Part shown: positions 48,746-59,935 of the stretch, piece after piece | Position numbering within the stretch: the stretch's first letter is position 1 | How the letters are laid out: every line of letters begins with the position of its first letter | Assembly: GCF_002025705.1 (NCBI RefSeq) | Contig: NZ_CP018846.1 | Span: 1,603,501-1,667,500 of the forward strand | Direction of reading: 5' to 3' | From: Pseudomonas putida | GTDB taxonomy: Bacteria; Pseudomonadota; Gammaproteobacteria; Pseudomonadales; Pseudomonadaceae | Length of the DNA: 64,000 bases | Notes under the pieces: model-generated | Seen by the model: only the letters and a program-made list of their open reading frames with translations | What the model was told of the DNA's origin: nothing | The model's database searches: none | Translations under genes and position numbers: made by a program

Positions 48746-50113
48746 TTACGCTGCCTCCACATTGAGCATGAGTTGGGCATGGATGGCTTCGGCGGCCAGC
48801 TTGCCGTGTTGCACGGCCTGGACGGTGAGGTCCTGGCCCAGCGCGGTGCAGTCGCCGCCGGCATAGACGCCGGCCAGGCTCGTGCGCATGTTGTCGTCGA
48901 CGCGGATACGCTCGCCGTCGCGCGTCAGTTGCGCGGCGACGGGGTCGTTGAGGCTGGTGTCGTCGAAGCGTTGGCCGATGGCCTTGAAGATGGCGTCGGC
49001 GGCCAGCTCGTAGGTTTCACCGGTGTCACGCAGGCGGCCGTCGGCCAGCTCCGTGCGCATGAAACGCATGCCACGCACGCGGCCGTCGTCATCGAGCAGC
49101 ACGGCGTCGGGGCGGGCCCAGGTGTGCAGGCGCACCTGGTTGGCCTTGGCGATGTCCTGCTCGTGGCCGGTGGCACCCATGTCGGCATGGCCGCGGCGAT
49201 ACACCAGGTTGACATCGCGGGCGCCCAGGCGGCTCATCTGCACGGCCATGTCGATGGCGGTGTTGCCGGCGCCGATCACCAGGCAGCGGTCGGCCAGTGG
49301 CAGTTGCGCAAGGTCGTCGGCCTGGCGCAGTTCGCGGATGTACGCGGTGGCGGCGAGCAGGCCGGGGGCTTCTTCATCGGCCAGGCCGAGCTGGCGCACG
49401 GCGTTCAGGCCCAGGCCGAGGAACACCGCGTCGTACTGGTCGCGCAACTCGCCCAGGCTCAGGTTGGCGCCCAGGCGCTGGCCGTGACGGACCTCGATAC
49501 CACCGATACCGAGCAGGAATTCCACTTCGCGCTGGGCATAGTCGTCCACCAGCTTGTAGCGGGCAATGCCGTACTCGTTGAGGCCGCCTGCTTTGTCACA
49601 GGCTTCGAACACCACCACATCATGGCCGTGCATGGCCAGCCGATGGGCACAGGACAGCCCGGCCGGGCCAGCACCGACTACAGCGATGCGCTTGCCGGTG
49701 GCGGGGGAGCGCTTGAACGGGTGTTCGCTGAAATTGGCATTGTCCAGGGCGTAGCGCTGCAGCTGACCGATCAGCACGGGGGCGCACTCCTGGGCGTTGT
49801 TACGCACGCACGCTTGCTGGCAGAGAATCTCGGTAGGGCACACTCGGGCGCAACTGCCGCCGAGGATGTTGGCCGACAGGATGCGCTCGGCGGCGCCTTG
49901 CAGGTTCTCGTCGCTGATGCGGTGGATGAACGAGGGAATGTCGATTTCGCTCGGGCAGGCATTCACGCACGGGGCGTCGTAGCAGTACAGGCAGCGAGCG
50001 CTTTCGACGGCGGCCTGGCGGGCGGTGAGCGGCGGGGCCAGGTCGGTGAAACGCTCGGCCAATTGGTCGCTGCCGGCACGAGGGCGCGGCAAATGGTTCA
50101 GGGCATCGATCAC
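48746..50113 (-). CDS. preT: NAD-dependent dihydropyrimidine dehydrogenase, NADH/FAD subunit
   Basis: A 455-residue GltD-like subunit that passes electrons from NADH via FAD and Fe-S centres to PreA. N-terminal cysteine clusters CLYCYDAPCVNACPSEIDIP and CARVCPTEILCQQACV are followed by FAD-binding IAVVGAGPAGLSCAHRLAMHG (split here: AVVGAGPAGLSCAH), NAD-binding LVIGAGNTAIDMAVQMSRLG, and the closing GVYAGGDCTALGQDLTVQAV. A GTG start at 50113 is chosen because GAGAGG lies 8 bases upstream and the family start begins there. The preA gene follows without a gap. Confidence 0.94.
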   Translation of the reverse strand: MIDALNHLPRPRAGSDQLAERFTDLAPPLTARQAAVESARCLYCYDAPCVNACPSEIDIPSFIHRISDENLQGAAERILSANILGGSCARVCPTEILCQQACVRNNAQECAPVLIGQLQRYALDNANFSEHPFKRSPATGKRIAVVGAGPAGLSCAHRLAMHGHDVVVFEACDKAGGLNEYGIARYKLVDDYAQREVEFLLGIGGIEVRHGQRLGANLSLGELRDQYDAVFLGLGLNAVRQLGLADEEAPGLLAATAYIRELRQADDLAQLPLADRCLVIGAGNTAIDMAVQMSRLGARDVNLVYRRGHADMGATGHEQDIAKANQVRLHTWARPDAVLLDDDGRVRGMRFMRTELADGRLRDTGETYELAADAIFKAIGQRFDDTSLNDPVAAQLTRDGERIRVDDNMRTSLAGVYAGGDCTALGQDLTVQAVQHGKLAAEAIHAQLMLNVEAA

Positions 50114-50206
50114 GGTTGTAGCCTCTCTTTTCTTTTTGGTTGTGGCAGCCAACGGCAATACGGCGCCGCCCGGCCTCTGAGGGCCGGTACGGCAATGCGG
50201 GACAGG

Positions 50207-52264
<2,058 letters not shown>

Positions 52265-53764
52265 ATGCAACAGAGCAGATCGGAAGTGATCGAGCAGGCA
52301 GGCCTGTTCGAGCTGTCCGCAGGCAGTGACGTCCTCGACAGCCCGCGCTACAACCACGACATCGCGCCGACCAAGGTGCACCAGCGCACCTGGAACAAAT
52401 GGCACATCACCGCGCTGTGGGTGGGCATGTCCATCTGCGTGCCCACCTACACCCTCGGCGGCGTGCTCACGGCCTACTTCGGCCTGAGCGTGGGTGAGGC
52501 CCTGCTGGCGATTCTGCTGGCCAACCTCATCGTGCTCATCCCGCTGACCCTCAACGCCTTCCCCGGCACCAAGTACGGCATCCCGTTCCCGGTGCTGCTG
52601 CGCTCGTCGTTCGGCATCCTAGGCTCGAACGTGCCGTGTTTGATCCGTGCGGTGGTGGCCTGTGGCTGGTTCGGCATCCAGACCATGTTCGGCGGCCTGG
52701 CCATCCACCTGTTCCTCGGTTCGATCTTCGACGGTTGGAAATCGCTGGGGGGGACCGGTGAGGTGATCGGTTTCATGATTTTCTGGGCGCTGAACCTGTG
52801 GGTGGTGCTGCGCGGTGCCGAGTCGATCAAGTGGCTGGAGACGCTGTCGGCCCCGCTGCTGGTAGCGGTCGGCTTCGGCCTGTTGTTCTGGGCCTTACCG
52901 CACATGTCGATGACCGAGTTGCTGGCGCAGCCACCCAAGCGCCCGGAAGGTGCCAGCGTGGTCGGTTACTTCTGCGCAGGTCTCACGGCCATGGTGGGTT
53001 TCTGGGCCACCTTGTCGCTGAACATTCCCGACTTCAGCCGCTATGCCAAGAGCCAGAAGGACCAGATCCTCGGGCAGATTTTCGGCCTGCCGCTGACCAT
53101 GTTCCTGTTCGCCTCGCTGGGCGTGATCATGACTGCGGCTTCCGCCTCGCTGGTGGGTGAGACGGTGTCCGACCCGGTCAGCCTGATCGGCAAGATCCAC
53201 AGCCCAGGCTGGGTGGCGCTGGCCATGGCGCTGATCGTGATCGCCACGCTGTCGACCAATACCGCCGCCAATATCGTCTCGCCGACCAACGACTTCCAGA
53301 ACATCGCCCCGCGCCTAATCGGGCGTACCCGCGCGGTGTGGCTGACCGGCCTGATCGGCCTTGCACTGATGGGGCACGAACTGCTGAAGAAGCTTGGCTG
53401 GATCGTTTCCGACCTGAGCCTGGAGAGCGTCTATTCCAACTGGTTGCTGGGCTACTCCAGCCTGCTCGGGCCGATCGCCGGGATCATGGTGGTGGACTAC
53501 TTCCTGATCCGCCGCCAGCAACTGGACCTGGCCGGCCTGTACCGCGATGACGTGTACCCGGCGTGGAACCTGGCGGGTTTTGCCGCCTTCGCCTTGCCGG
53601 TGGCGCTGACCGTGCTGGCCATCGGCAACAGCAGTTTCAGCTGGTTCTACGACTATGGCTGGTTCACCGGGTCGCTGCTGGGTGGGGCGCTGTACTACGC
53701 CCTGGGTGGCGTGGCGGTGCGCGGGCCGGCGATCGCGCCAGTACAAACCAATAAAAATGCCTGA
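52265..53764 (+). CDS. NCS1-family nucleobase/hydantoin:cation symporter
   Basis: A 499-residue membrane protein with about 12 helices. NCS1 features: an N-terminal cytosolic stretch ending RTWNKWHITALWVGMSICVP, GGVLTAYFGLSVGEALLAIL, FPGTKYGIPFPVLLRSSFGI, and LSTNTAANIVSPTNDFQNIA in helix 8. Family members import uracil, allantoin, hydantoins or related rings with Na+ or H+. Its location between dihydropyrimidinase and beta-ureidopropionase points to a pyrimidine or hydantoin substrate. GGAGAAGG precedes ATG 52265; the amidohydrolase follows after 11 bases. Confidence 0.92.
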   Translation: MQQSRSEVIEQAGLFELSAGSDVLDSPRYNHDIAPTKVHQRTWNKWHITALWVGMSICVPTYTLGGVLTAYFGLSVGEALLAILLANLIVLIPLTLNAFPGTKYGIPFPVLLRSSFGILGSNVPCLIRAVVACGWFGIQTMFGGLAIHLFLGSIFDGWKSLGGTGEVIGFMIFWALNLWVVLRGAESIKWLETLSAPLLVAVGFGLLFWALPHMSMTELLAQPPKRPEGASVVGYFCAGLTAMVGFWATLSLNIPDFSRYAKSQKDQILGQIFGLPLTMFLFASLGVIMTAASASLVGETVSDPVSLIGKIHSPGWVALAMALIVIATLSTNTAANIVSPTNDFQNIAPRLIGRTRAVWLTGLIGLALMGHELLKKLGWIVSDLSLESVYSNWLLGYSSLLGPIAGIMVVDYFLIRRQQLDLAGLYRDDVYPAWNLAGFAAFALPVALTVLAIGNSSFSWFYDYGWFTGSLLGGALYYALGGVAVRGPAIAPVQTNKNA

Positions 53765-53775
53765 GGAGAAACACC

Positions 53776-55059
53776 ATGAGCCAATCCCAGCATGTGCTGA
53801 AATCCACCGAGCGCCACGTCGACAGCGCACGCCTGTGGCAATCGCTGATGGAGCTTGCCCGCCTGGGCGCCACGGCCAAGGGGGGCGTCTGCCGGCTGGC
53901 GTTGACCGACCTCGACCGCCAGGCCCGCGACCTGTTCGTCGAGTGGTGCGAGGCCGCCGGCTGCAGCGTCAGCATCGATGCGGTGGGCAATATCTTCGCC
54001 CGTCGCCCTGGGCGTAACCCCAAGCTGCCACCGGTGATGACCGGCAGCCATATCGACACCCAGCCCACTGGCGGCAAGTTCGATGGCTGTTTCGGGGTCA
54101 TGGCCGGGCTGGAGGTGCTGCGCACCCTCAACGACCTGGGCATCGAGACCGAGGCACCGCTGGAGGTGGTGGTGTGGACCAACGAAGAAGGCTCGCGTTT
54201 TGCCCCCTGCATGATGGGTTCAGGTGTATTCGCCGGCAAGTTCACCCTGGAAGAAACCCTGGCCAAGCGCGATGCCCAGGGCGTGTCGGTCGGCGAGGCG
54301 CTGAACGCCATCGGCTACGCCGGCCAGCGAGCGGTGCTTGGCCACCCGGTCGGTGCCTACTTTGAAGCGCATATCGAACAGGGGCCGATCCTGGAGGATC
54401 AGGCCAAGACCATCGGTGTAGTCCTTGGTGCACTGGGGCAGAAGTGGTTCGACCTGACCTTGCGCGGCGTCGAAGCCCACGCCGGCCCGACCCCGATGCA
54501 CCTGCGCAAGGACGCCCTGGTGGGCGCCGCTGCCGTGGTCGAGGCGGTCAACCGCACCGCCCACGCGCATCAACCCCATGCCTGTGGCACGGTCGGCTGC
54601 CTGCAGGCTTACCCCGGTTCGCGCAACGTGATCCCGGGCGAGGTGCGCATGACCCTGGACTTCCGTCACCTGGAAGGCGATCAGCTGGAGGCGATGATCG
54701 CGCAAGTGCGTACGGTGATCGAAGCCACCTGTGCCAAGCATGGCCTGAGCCATGAACTGGTGCCCACAGCAGATTTCCCGGCGCTGTACTTCGACCGCGG
54801 TTGCGTCGAAGCCGTGCGCGAGTCGGCGCAGGCGTTGGGCCTGCCGCACATGGACATCGTCAGCGGGGCAGGGCATGACGCGATCTTCCTCGCCGAACTG
54901 GGGCCGGCGGGGATGATCTTCGTGCCTTGCGAGAATGGCATCAGCCACAACGAGATCGAGAACGCCACGCCGGAGGATCTGGCGGCGGGTTGCGCGGTCT
55001 TGCTGCGGGCCATGCTGGCGGCGTCGGAGGCGATCGCCAGCGGGCGCCTGGCGGCATGA
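53776..55059 (+). CDS. Zn-dependent N-carbamoyl-beta-alanine amidohydrolase (M20 family)
   Basis: A 427-residue M20/HyuC-type amidase. Metal-binding TGSHIDTQPTGGKFDG and NEEGSRFAPCMMGSGVFAG are present, followed by the dimerisation-domain segment GVEAHAGPTPMHLRKDALVG and the closing SGAGHDAIFLAELGPAGMIF, then PCENGISHNE. It hydrolyses N-carbamoyl-beta-alanine to beta-alanine, CO2 and ammonia, the third reductive pyrimidine step; related enzymes act on N-carbamoyl-L-amino acids. GAGGAGA precedes ATG 53776. Co-transcribed with the transporter. Confidence 0.92.
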   Translation: MSQSQHVLKSTERHVDSARLWQSLMELARLGATAKGGVCRLALTDLDRQARDLFVEWCEAAGCSVSIDAVGNIFARRPGRNPKLPPVMTGSHIDTQPTGGKFDGCFGVMAGLEVLRTLNDLGIETEAPLEVVVWTNEEGSRFAPCMMGSGVFAGKFTLEETLAKRDAQGVSVGEALNAIGYAGQRAVLGHPVGAYFEAHIEQGPILEDQAKTIGVVLGALGQKWFDLTLRGVEAHAGPTPMHLRKDALVGAAAVVEAVNRTAHAHQPHACGTVGCLQAYPGSRNVIPGEVRMTLDFRHLEGDQLEAMIAQVRTVIEATCAKHGLSHELVPTADFPALYFDRGCVEAVRESAQALGLPHMDIVSGAGHDAIFLAELGPAGMIFVPCENGISHNEIENATPEDLAAGCAVLLRAMLAASEAIASGRLAA

Positions 55060-55068
55060 CGACGCGCT

Positions 55069-55095
55069 GCAGGGGCCGCAAAGCGGCCCCGGCAA
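55069..55095. repeat. Single REP half unit (family A)
   Basis: GCAGGGGCCGCAAAGCGGCCCC followed by GGCAATCTC: only one palindromic core, without the GCGACACAAGG part. Lies between the convergent amidohydrolase and rnz genes and can form a terminator-like hairpin. Confidence 0.75.
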
Positions 55096-55097
55096 TC

Positions 55098-56060
55098 TCA
55101 AGTCGAGACGGCTACCAGTAACCCATCACGCCCGATGTGGTAACGCTGCAGGTCCTGCGCCAAAGTCAGGTGCCCGGTGTAATGGGCCAAAGCTTCAGCC
55201 CGCACATCATCAATGCACGGACTACGTTTCGGATCCCCTTGATATCGCGCACTGAAATGCGTCAGCACCAGATTGCGCACCCCCGCCGCTTCAGCGAACT
55301 GCGCGACCGCCGCCGCCGTGCTGTGGCCGAACGTATTGCCGCTGCGCTCGACGATAGGCTGGGTATAGGTCGCCTCATGCACCAGCACATCCACGTCCTT
55401 GGCGACCTCGGCGAGCAACGCCGGGTCGTCGTTGTCGCCACAGACGATCACTCGCCGCGGTGTCCGCGAGGGTTTCAGGTAATCACGCGGTTCAAGGTGC
55501 TGCCCGTCGTGCTCGACCACCAGCCCCTTGGCCAGGTCACCCCACAACGGCCCGCGCGGGATTCCTTCGACCTCCAGCCGCTGAATATCCAGGCGGGGTT
55601 CCGGGTTCAACTCGGTGAACACGAAGCCAACGCTCGGTACCCGATGCGACAGCTGCACGGTACTGACCTGGACGTTATCGCTCTGCCATTGCCCCAGGCT
55701 CTCGACCGGCAACAGGCGCAGTTCAAACGGCAGGTAGGTTTCACTGGCCGCCAGGCTCAGGCGCACCCAATCCTGCAGCGCGGCTGGCAGGATCAGGTCG
55801 AGCGGCTCGCTGCGCCCACCCATCCCGGCACTGGCCAGCAACCCCGGCAGGCCGAAGCAATGGTCGCCATGCACATGGGTGATGAAGATGCCGCGCAGAT
55901 CGCGCACCGACAGCGAGCTGCGCAGCAACTGGTGCTGGGTGCCTTCGCCGCAATCGACCAGGTACCAGTGCTTGCCGCTGGCTTCGATGACGGCAGTGGC
56001 GCTGACATTACGGGCTTTGGTGGGCACCCCGGAGGAGGTGCCCAGAAACTGCAGGTCCAC
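55098..56060 (-). CDS. rnz: Ribonuclease Z
   Basis: A 320-residue metallo-beta-lactamase-fold endoribonuclease that trims tRNA 3' ends. The zinc motif HVHGDH lies at residues 62-67 ([20 protein letters not shown]); the N-terminal [20 protein letters not shown] and late [25 protein letters not shown] and [10 protein letters not shown] are as in the family. Length fits the short bacterial form. It is a single gene flanked by an unrelated amidohydrolase and a nuclease-family gene. Confidence 0.94.
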   Translation of the reverse strand: MDLQFLGTSSGVPTKARNVSATAVIEASGKHWYLVDCGEGTQHQLLRSSLSVRDLRGIFITHVHGDHCFGLPGLLASAGMGGRSEPLDLILPAALQDWVRLSLAASETYLPFELRLLPVESLGQWQSDNVQVSTVQLSHRVPSVGFVFTELNPEPRLDIQRLEVEGIPRGPLWGDLAKGLVVEHDGQHLEPRDYLKPSRTPRRVIVCGDNDDPALLAEVAKDVDVLVHEATYTQPIVERSGNTFGHSTAAAVAQFAEAAGVRNLVLTHFSARYQGDPKRSPCIDDVRAEALAHYTGHLTLAQDLQRYHIGRDGLLVAVST

Positions 56061-56134
56061 TTAAGGGCCTCCTGTGTGCGTTGAACCGCGATGTGCAATG
56101 AGGGCATGTTTCTGGTCATGCCTCACAACGACCT

Positions 56135-57280
56135 TCACCCCTGCTCGGAGCAAAGCTCGCGAGCGGTGTGCCACAGGTAGTGCAGATCGTCAGCCATGCG
56201 TTCTGCTGCCTGTTTCCTGCGCTGGGCATCGAGAAGGATCTCAAGGTGCTCGTCGCTCGGGTTTTTCATGTCCAGCTCGGTACAGTAGCGCCAGAACAGG
56301 CCATTGCTGGTGTTGCCATTATTTTGCACGGCCTCGCCCAGCGCCTTCAGGCGTGCGTGTTCATGGGGATGCGTTTCGCCATCGCAGCCGTAGCCCGTGT
56401 AGAAACGATGATTGAGCTCCAGATAGATCCACCCGGGCATGAACCCAAGTGAGTAGCTCAGGCCGTAGTACTTGTTGTTCTTGGCATTGCTGTAGTAGCG
56501 ATCGATGACGGCAGCAGTGGGAACCTCGCAGGGCTCAGGCAGCTCGGGGTACTTGGCCTTCACTTGCTCGACCACGTCCAGCCACAGGGCCAGTTGCAGG
56601 TCTTTCACGGTTTCGACATAGGCCTTCTGCAGGTCTTTGACCAACAGCAGGTTGTTGTCCTTGAGCAAAGTCTGTTTGAGCGTGTCCATGTACTTTTGGC
56701 CTTGGTCCTTTGAAGTCAGTTTGCGAATCAGATCGATGTACTGCAGCAGGCTTTCACGCACCGCCGCCTCGCGTATCACCCAGGCTTGGCAGCGCTCCAG
56801 CCAGGCCAGGATGTCGCTGGAGTAGCTGACTCGAATGTATTCGATACCTTGGCAACTCTTGCTGTCTGCATCGTCACCGTCGAGGGTGAGGTACAGGGTA
56901 TCAATTTGCTGGTAGCCCTCGGACCGCAGCGTTTTCACGTATCGGTAAAGCTGCTCGTGCTGGTCCTGCGCATAAATCTTGTTCTCGAGAATGATCGCCT
57001 GCTGCTTGTCGTTGCGGATCAGGATATCGATGTTGCGATACTCGACGTGAACCGAGGCATCGCGGCAATCGAAATGCTCCACGCCAATACCCTGTAAAAA
57101 CGACTGCAAAAGCGAAGAACCTGCGTTGTGAGCGCTTTGTGGGTCCAACAGGAATGCCAGGAAACGAGAATGCAGGCGAACTTCGTCGCTGGCGCTGCGC
57201 AGCAAGGTGAAGAGGTTGAAGCTGGGAGGGCGATGGTGCTCGGCACGTAGCACCGCTGCGCGATTGATGAGATGAAGCAA
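56135..57280 (-). CDS. PD-(D/E)XK nuclease superfamily protein (PDDEXK_4 type)
   Basis: A protein of about 381 residues with the nuclease core: FNLFTLLRSASDEVRLHSRF and LAFLLDPQSAH near the N-terminus, then NIDILIRNDKQQAIILENKI (acidic residue plus ExK) and DQHEQLYRYVKTL. The C-terminal 200 residues carry MPGWIYLELNHRFYTGYGCD, as in the family. Such proteins are scattered accessory genes of unknown role, some near defence islands; no partner is visible here. The start is unsettled: TTG 57280 has AAGGAG at good spacing, TTG 57358 would add 26 residues but has no site. Composition is less GC-rich than the neighbours. Confidence 0.75.
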   Translation of the reverse strand: MLHLINRAAVLRAEHHRPPSFNLFTLLRSASDEVRLHSRFLAFLLDPQSAHNAGSSLLQSFLQGIGVEHFDCRDASVHVEYRNIDILIRNDKQQAIILENKIYAQDQHEQLYRYVKTLRSEGYQQIDTLYLTLDGDDADSKSCQGIEYIRVSYSSDILAWLERCQAWVIREAAVRESLLQYIDLIRKLTSKDQGQKYMDTLKQTLLKDNNLLLVKDLQKAYVETVKDLQLALWLDVVEQVKAKYPELPEPCEVPTAAVIDRYYSNAKNNKYYGLSYSLGFMPGWIYLELNHRFYTGYGCDGETHPHEHARLKALGEAVQNNGNTSNGLFWRYCTELDMKNPSDEHLEILLDAQRRKQAAERMADDLHYLWHTARELCSEQG

Positions 57281-57368
57281 CTGAGCGTCTCCTTGTGCTC
57301 GCGATAGTAGCGATGATTCTATTGAGCCACTATCGCGCAGTACAAGCTGCTCGTTCAATTCATGGCAG

Positions 57369-57932
57369 CTATGGTTGGGCAGCGCTTTCGTCCCGCCAGA
57401 TGAGCTTGCTGGTGTCATAGCCCTGCTTGCGGGCAATCGCCACAAGCTGGTCTCGCGTCTGGTCAGTGATTGCCGGTGTGCGTGACAGCAGCCACAGGTA
57501 CTCGCGGTTGGGGTGGCCGACCAGTGCCACGCGGTAATCCTTGTCGTGGTACAGCACCCAGTACTCACCCTTGGTCAGGTCCGGCGCCAGGCGGCTGAAC
57601 CAGTTGTCGAAGCGCACCCAGAGCTTGTCGGTCCTGCCCGGCACCTGGGCTTCGGCAATGCCGCGGGCTTCGTTCCATTGGCCGTCTTTTTCCTTGCAGC
57701 GGTTGGTCACGTCGATGCGGCCATCCTCGCGCAAACCGTAGTGCGCCTCGGACTGCACGCAATTGCGCTGGAAGAACATCGGCAGGCGTGCCAGTTCGTA
57801 CCAGGTGCCCTGGTAGCGTTGCAGGTCGACCTGCTGTGTGGTGGGCGGTGTGTGGTGGTCGTCGTTGGAACCGACGCAGCCCATCAGGGCCAGGGTCATG
57901 CAGGAAAGCATCAGGGCCGTGCGCATCGCCAT
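57369..57932 (-). CDS. blc: Outer-membrane lipocalin lipoprotein
   Basis: A 187-residue lipocalin. ATG 57932 has a strong CAGGAGG site and gives a lipoprotein signal with lipobox LMGC (Cys19). The lipocalin signature GTWYELARLPMFFQRNCVQ is at about residues 45-63, and RLAPDLTKGEYWVLYHDKDY with VGHPNREYLWLLSRTP follows. Bacterial Blc proteins bind fatty acids or lysophospholipids at the outer membrane and respond to envelope stress. A shorter distance to the PD-(D/E)XK gene (89 bases) suggests a possible common transcript. Confidence 0.93.
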   Translation of the reverse strand: MAMRTALMLSCMTLALMGCVGSNDDHHTPPTTQQVDLQRYQGTWYELARLPMFFQRNCVQSEAHYGLREDGRIDVTNRCKEKDGQWNEARGIAEAQVPGRTDKLWVRFDNWFSRLAPDLTKGEYWVLYHDKDYRVALVGHPNREYLWLLSRTPAITDQTRDQLVAIARKQGYDTSKLIWRDESAAQP

Positions 57933-58029
57933 GGCAAACCTCCTGTCAGCGAATGTGGGGCTCACCTTGGTTTCGATGCGGGCACGGCGCAAAAGTTGTA
58001 TCGGCTCTTCCTGGCTTGAGTTTTCTGGA

Positions 58030-58259
58030 GCCTGTGAGACCGAGCGCCGCCCGCGCGGCGCATCGCGGATGAATCCGCTCCTACAGTTTGTCGCAACGTG
58101 GCCATGCCTGTGGGGCCATGGTTGTCAGCCTTGTGTACAAGGCTCAAGTCATGCGCCCGAGCAGGCGACCATGGCGTAACAGGTTCGGCACGTTGCAGCA
58201 AACTGTAGGAGCGGATTCATCCGCGATGCGCCGCGCGGGCGGCGCTCGGTCTCACAGGC
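58030..58259. repeat. Long inverted repeat, REP family C pair with palindromic centre
   Basis: Arms 58030-58100 and 58189-58259 are 71-base inverted copies differing at only a couple of positions (GCCTGTGAGACCGAGCGCCG... / ...GGCGCTCGGTCTCACAGGC). The 88-base centre contains AGCCTTGT-2-ACAAGGCT (58127-58144). The arm core GAGCGCCGCCCGCGCGGCGC also occurs as the terminator at 19730. This is a REPIN-like composite. Confidence 0.85.
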
Positions 58260-58289
58260 GCTGAACATGCCGAGGCGAGCCAACCGGCC

Positions 58290-58925
58290 TCACCCATTCT
58301 CCTGCGGTAAATCGAATGATCCCGTCGCAACTTCACCCGTCCGCACATAGCGGGCGATGATCACGCCCTTGGGCGTCACCTGGGAATGTTTCAGGTAGAA
58401 GGCCCCAGGCGCAGCATCGTCGCCGAACAGGCGCTTGCCATGGCCTAGCAACACAGGGTGAATGAGCAACTGAAGCTCATCGACCAGGCCGGCAGCCAAC
58501 AGTTGTTGCACCAGGTCGGCACTGCCTTGGGTCAGCAGATCGGCGCCGTTCTGCTGCTTGAGGGCACGTACCGCCGCGACGATATCCGCGCCCAGTGCAT
58601 GGCTGTTATGCCATTCGAGGCTGTCGGGGTCATGGGTGGCAACGTGCTTGGCCACGCTGTTGAACAGATTGGCGATGGAAAATTCCTCGGTATCGTCCTT
58701 CACCTTCGGCCAGTAGCCGGCAAAGATGTCGTAGGTCCGCCGCCCCAGCAGCAACTCGAAAGGCTGACTGAACAGCGCCTGCATGGCCTGGCCGAACACT
58801 TCCTCGGCATGGGGCACGAGCCAGCCGCCAAAGGTGAAACCGCCGCTGGTGTCTTCCTGAGGGCCGCCGGGGGCCTGCATGACACCGTCGAGGCTGACGA
58901 AGGCGGCTACGATGAGTTTGCGCAT
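58290..58925 (-). CDS. Dihydrofolate reductase/RibD C-terminal family protein
   Basis: A 211-residue protein with the DHFR-like fold of RibD C-terminal domains. It starts RKLIVAAFVSLDGVMQAPGG, then GGFTFGGWLVPHAEEVFGQA, ELLLGRRTYDIFAGYWP, and the NADPH-loop-like LLTQGSADLVQQLLAAGLVD, with VDELQLLIHPVLLGHGKRLF. Proteins of this kind are NADPH reductases of unknown substrate and are usually not true DHFR or RibD. ATG 58925 with CAGGAGA upstream is chosen over an open extension to 58964. Divergent from the crotonase gene. Confidence 0.88.
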   Translation of the reverse strand: MRKLIVAAFVSLDGVMQAPGGPQEDTSGGFTFGGWLVPHAEEVFGQAMQALFSQPFELLLGRRTYDIFAGYWPKVKDDTEEFSIANLFNSVAKHVATHDPDSLEWHNSHALGADIVAAVRALKQQNGADLLTQGSADLVQQLLAAGLVDELQLLIHPVLLGHGKRLFGDDAAPGAFYLKHSQVTPKGVIIARYVRTGEVATGSFDLPQENG

Positions 58926-59086
58926 GGGGCTCTCCTGAAAGGCCTGAAGGGGGTGATGATTCACCTATGGTCGAACGGCGCACGGCGATTTCGACAGGGC
59001 ATGCAGTCCCGTTTTTGGCACAAGTACGGCCACCTGCCTGGGTTACCATCCACGCTGTGAACCCTTTCCCCACAGGAGTGCCGCCC

Positions 59087-59899
59087 GTGACCGAGTACAC
59101 CGCGTTCAAGGTCGAACTGACCGACAACATCGCCCATGTGCAGATCAACCGCCCGGAAAAGATCAACGCGATGAACGCGGCCTTCTGGGAGGAGATCGTC
59201 GATATCTTCCAGTGGATCGACGATACCGATGCCGTGCGCGCGGTGGTGATAAGCGGCGCTGGCAAGCACTTTTCCGCCGGTATCGATCTGATGATGCTGG
59301 CGTCGCTGGCCGGGCAGATGGGCAAGGATGTCGGCCGCAATGCACGCTTGCTGCGCAAGACCATCCAGCGCCTGCAGGCCTCCTTCAATGCCGTGGACAA
59401 CTGCCGCAAGCCGGTGCTGGCGGCGGTGCAGGGTTACTGCATCGGCGGTGCCATCGACCTGATCTCCGCCTGCGACATGCGCTACTGCAGCCGCGATGCG
59501 CAGTTCTCGATCAAGGAAATCGACATGGGCATGGCCGCCGATGTCGGCACCTTGCAACGTTTGCCACGTATCATCGGCGACGGCATCATGCGTGAGCTGG
59601 CCTTCACCGGGCGCAATGTGGAAGCCGACGAGGCGCTGCGCATCGGCCTGGTCAACCGGGTCTATGATGATCAGGCCGCGCTGCTCGACGGGGTCTTTGC
59701 CATAGCCCGCGAGATTGCCGCAAAATCGCCGATCGCCGTGGCCGGCACCAAGGAAATGCTCAGCTACATGCGTGACCATCGCATCGACGATGGCCTGGAT
59801 TACATCGCTACCTGGAATGCTGCGATGCTGCAGTCCGAAGACCTGCGCGTGGCCGTGGCGGCGCACATGAGCAAACAGAAACCGTCGTTCGCCGACTGA
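59087..59899 (+). CDS. Crotonase-family dienoyl-CoA isomerase (Ech1-like)
   Basis: A 270-residue crotonase with a GTG start at 59087 (CAGGAG eight bases upstream). Oxyanion segments: SGAGKHFSAGIDLMMLASLA and VQGYCIGGAIDLISACDMRY. The segment EIDMGMAADVGTLQRLPRII carries the aspartate used by delta3,5-delta2,4-dienoyl-CoA isomerases in place of the hydratase glutamate, so Ech1-like isomerisation in unsaturated fatty-acid oxidation is the likely role. An open upstream stretch to 58967 lacks a start signal. nudC follows 36 bases later. Confidence 0.88.
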   Translation: MTEYTAFKVELTDNIAHVQINRPEKINAMNAAFWEEIVDIFQWIDDTDAVRAVVISGAGKHFSAGIDLMMLASLAGQMGKDVGRNARLLRKTIQRLQASFNAVDNCRKPVLAAVQGYCIGGAIDLISACDMRYCSRDAQFSIKEIDMGMAADVGTLQRLPRIIGDGIMRELAFTGRNVEADEALRIGLVNRVYDDQAALLDGVFAIAREIAAKSPIAVAGTKEMLSYMRDHRIDDGLDYIATWNAAMLQSEDLRVAVAAHMSKQKPSFAD

Positions 59900-59935
59900 C
59901 CGGGTTGGGGGGCGCGCAGTAAAGGAACCCCCGAC

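Noticed and set aside
58967..59086. Longer N-terminus for the crotonase gene
   Set aside because: No ribosome binding site at 58967 and the extension overlaps the divergent promoter; GTG 59087 has a good site and the family start.
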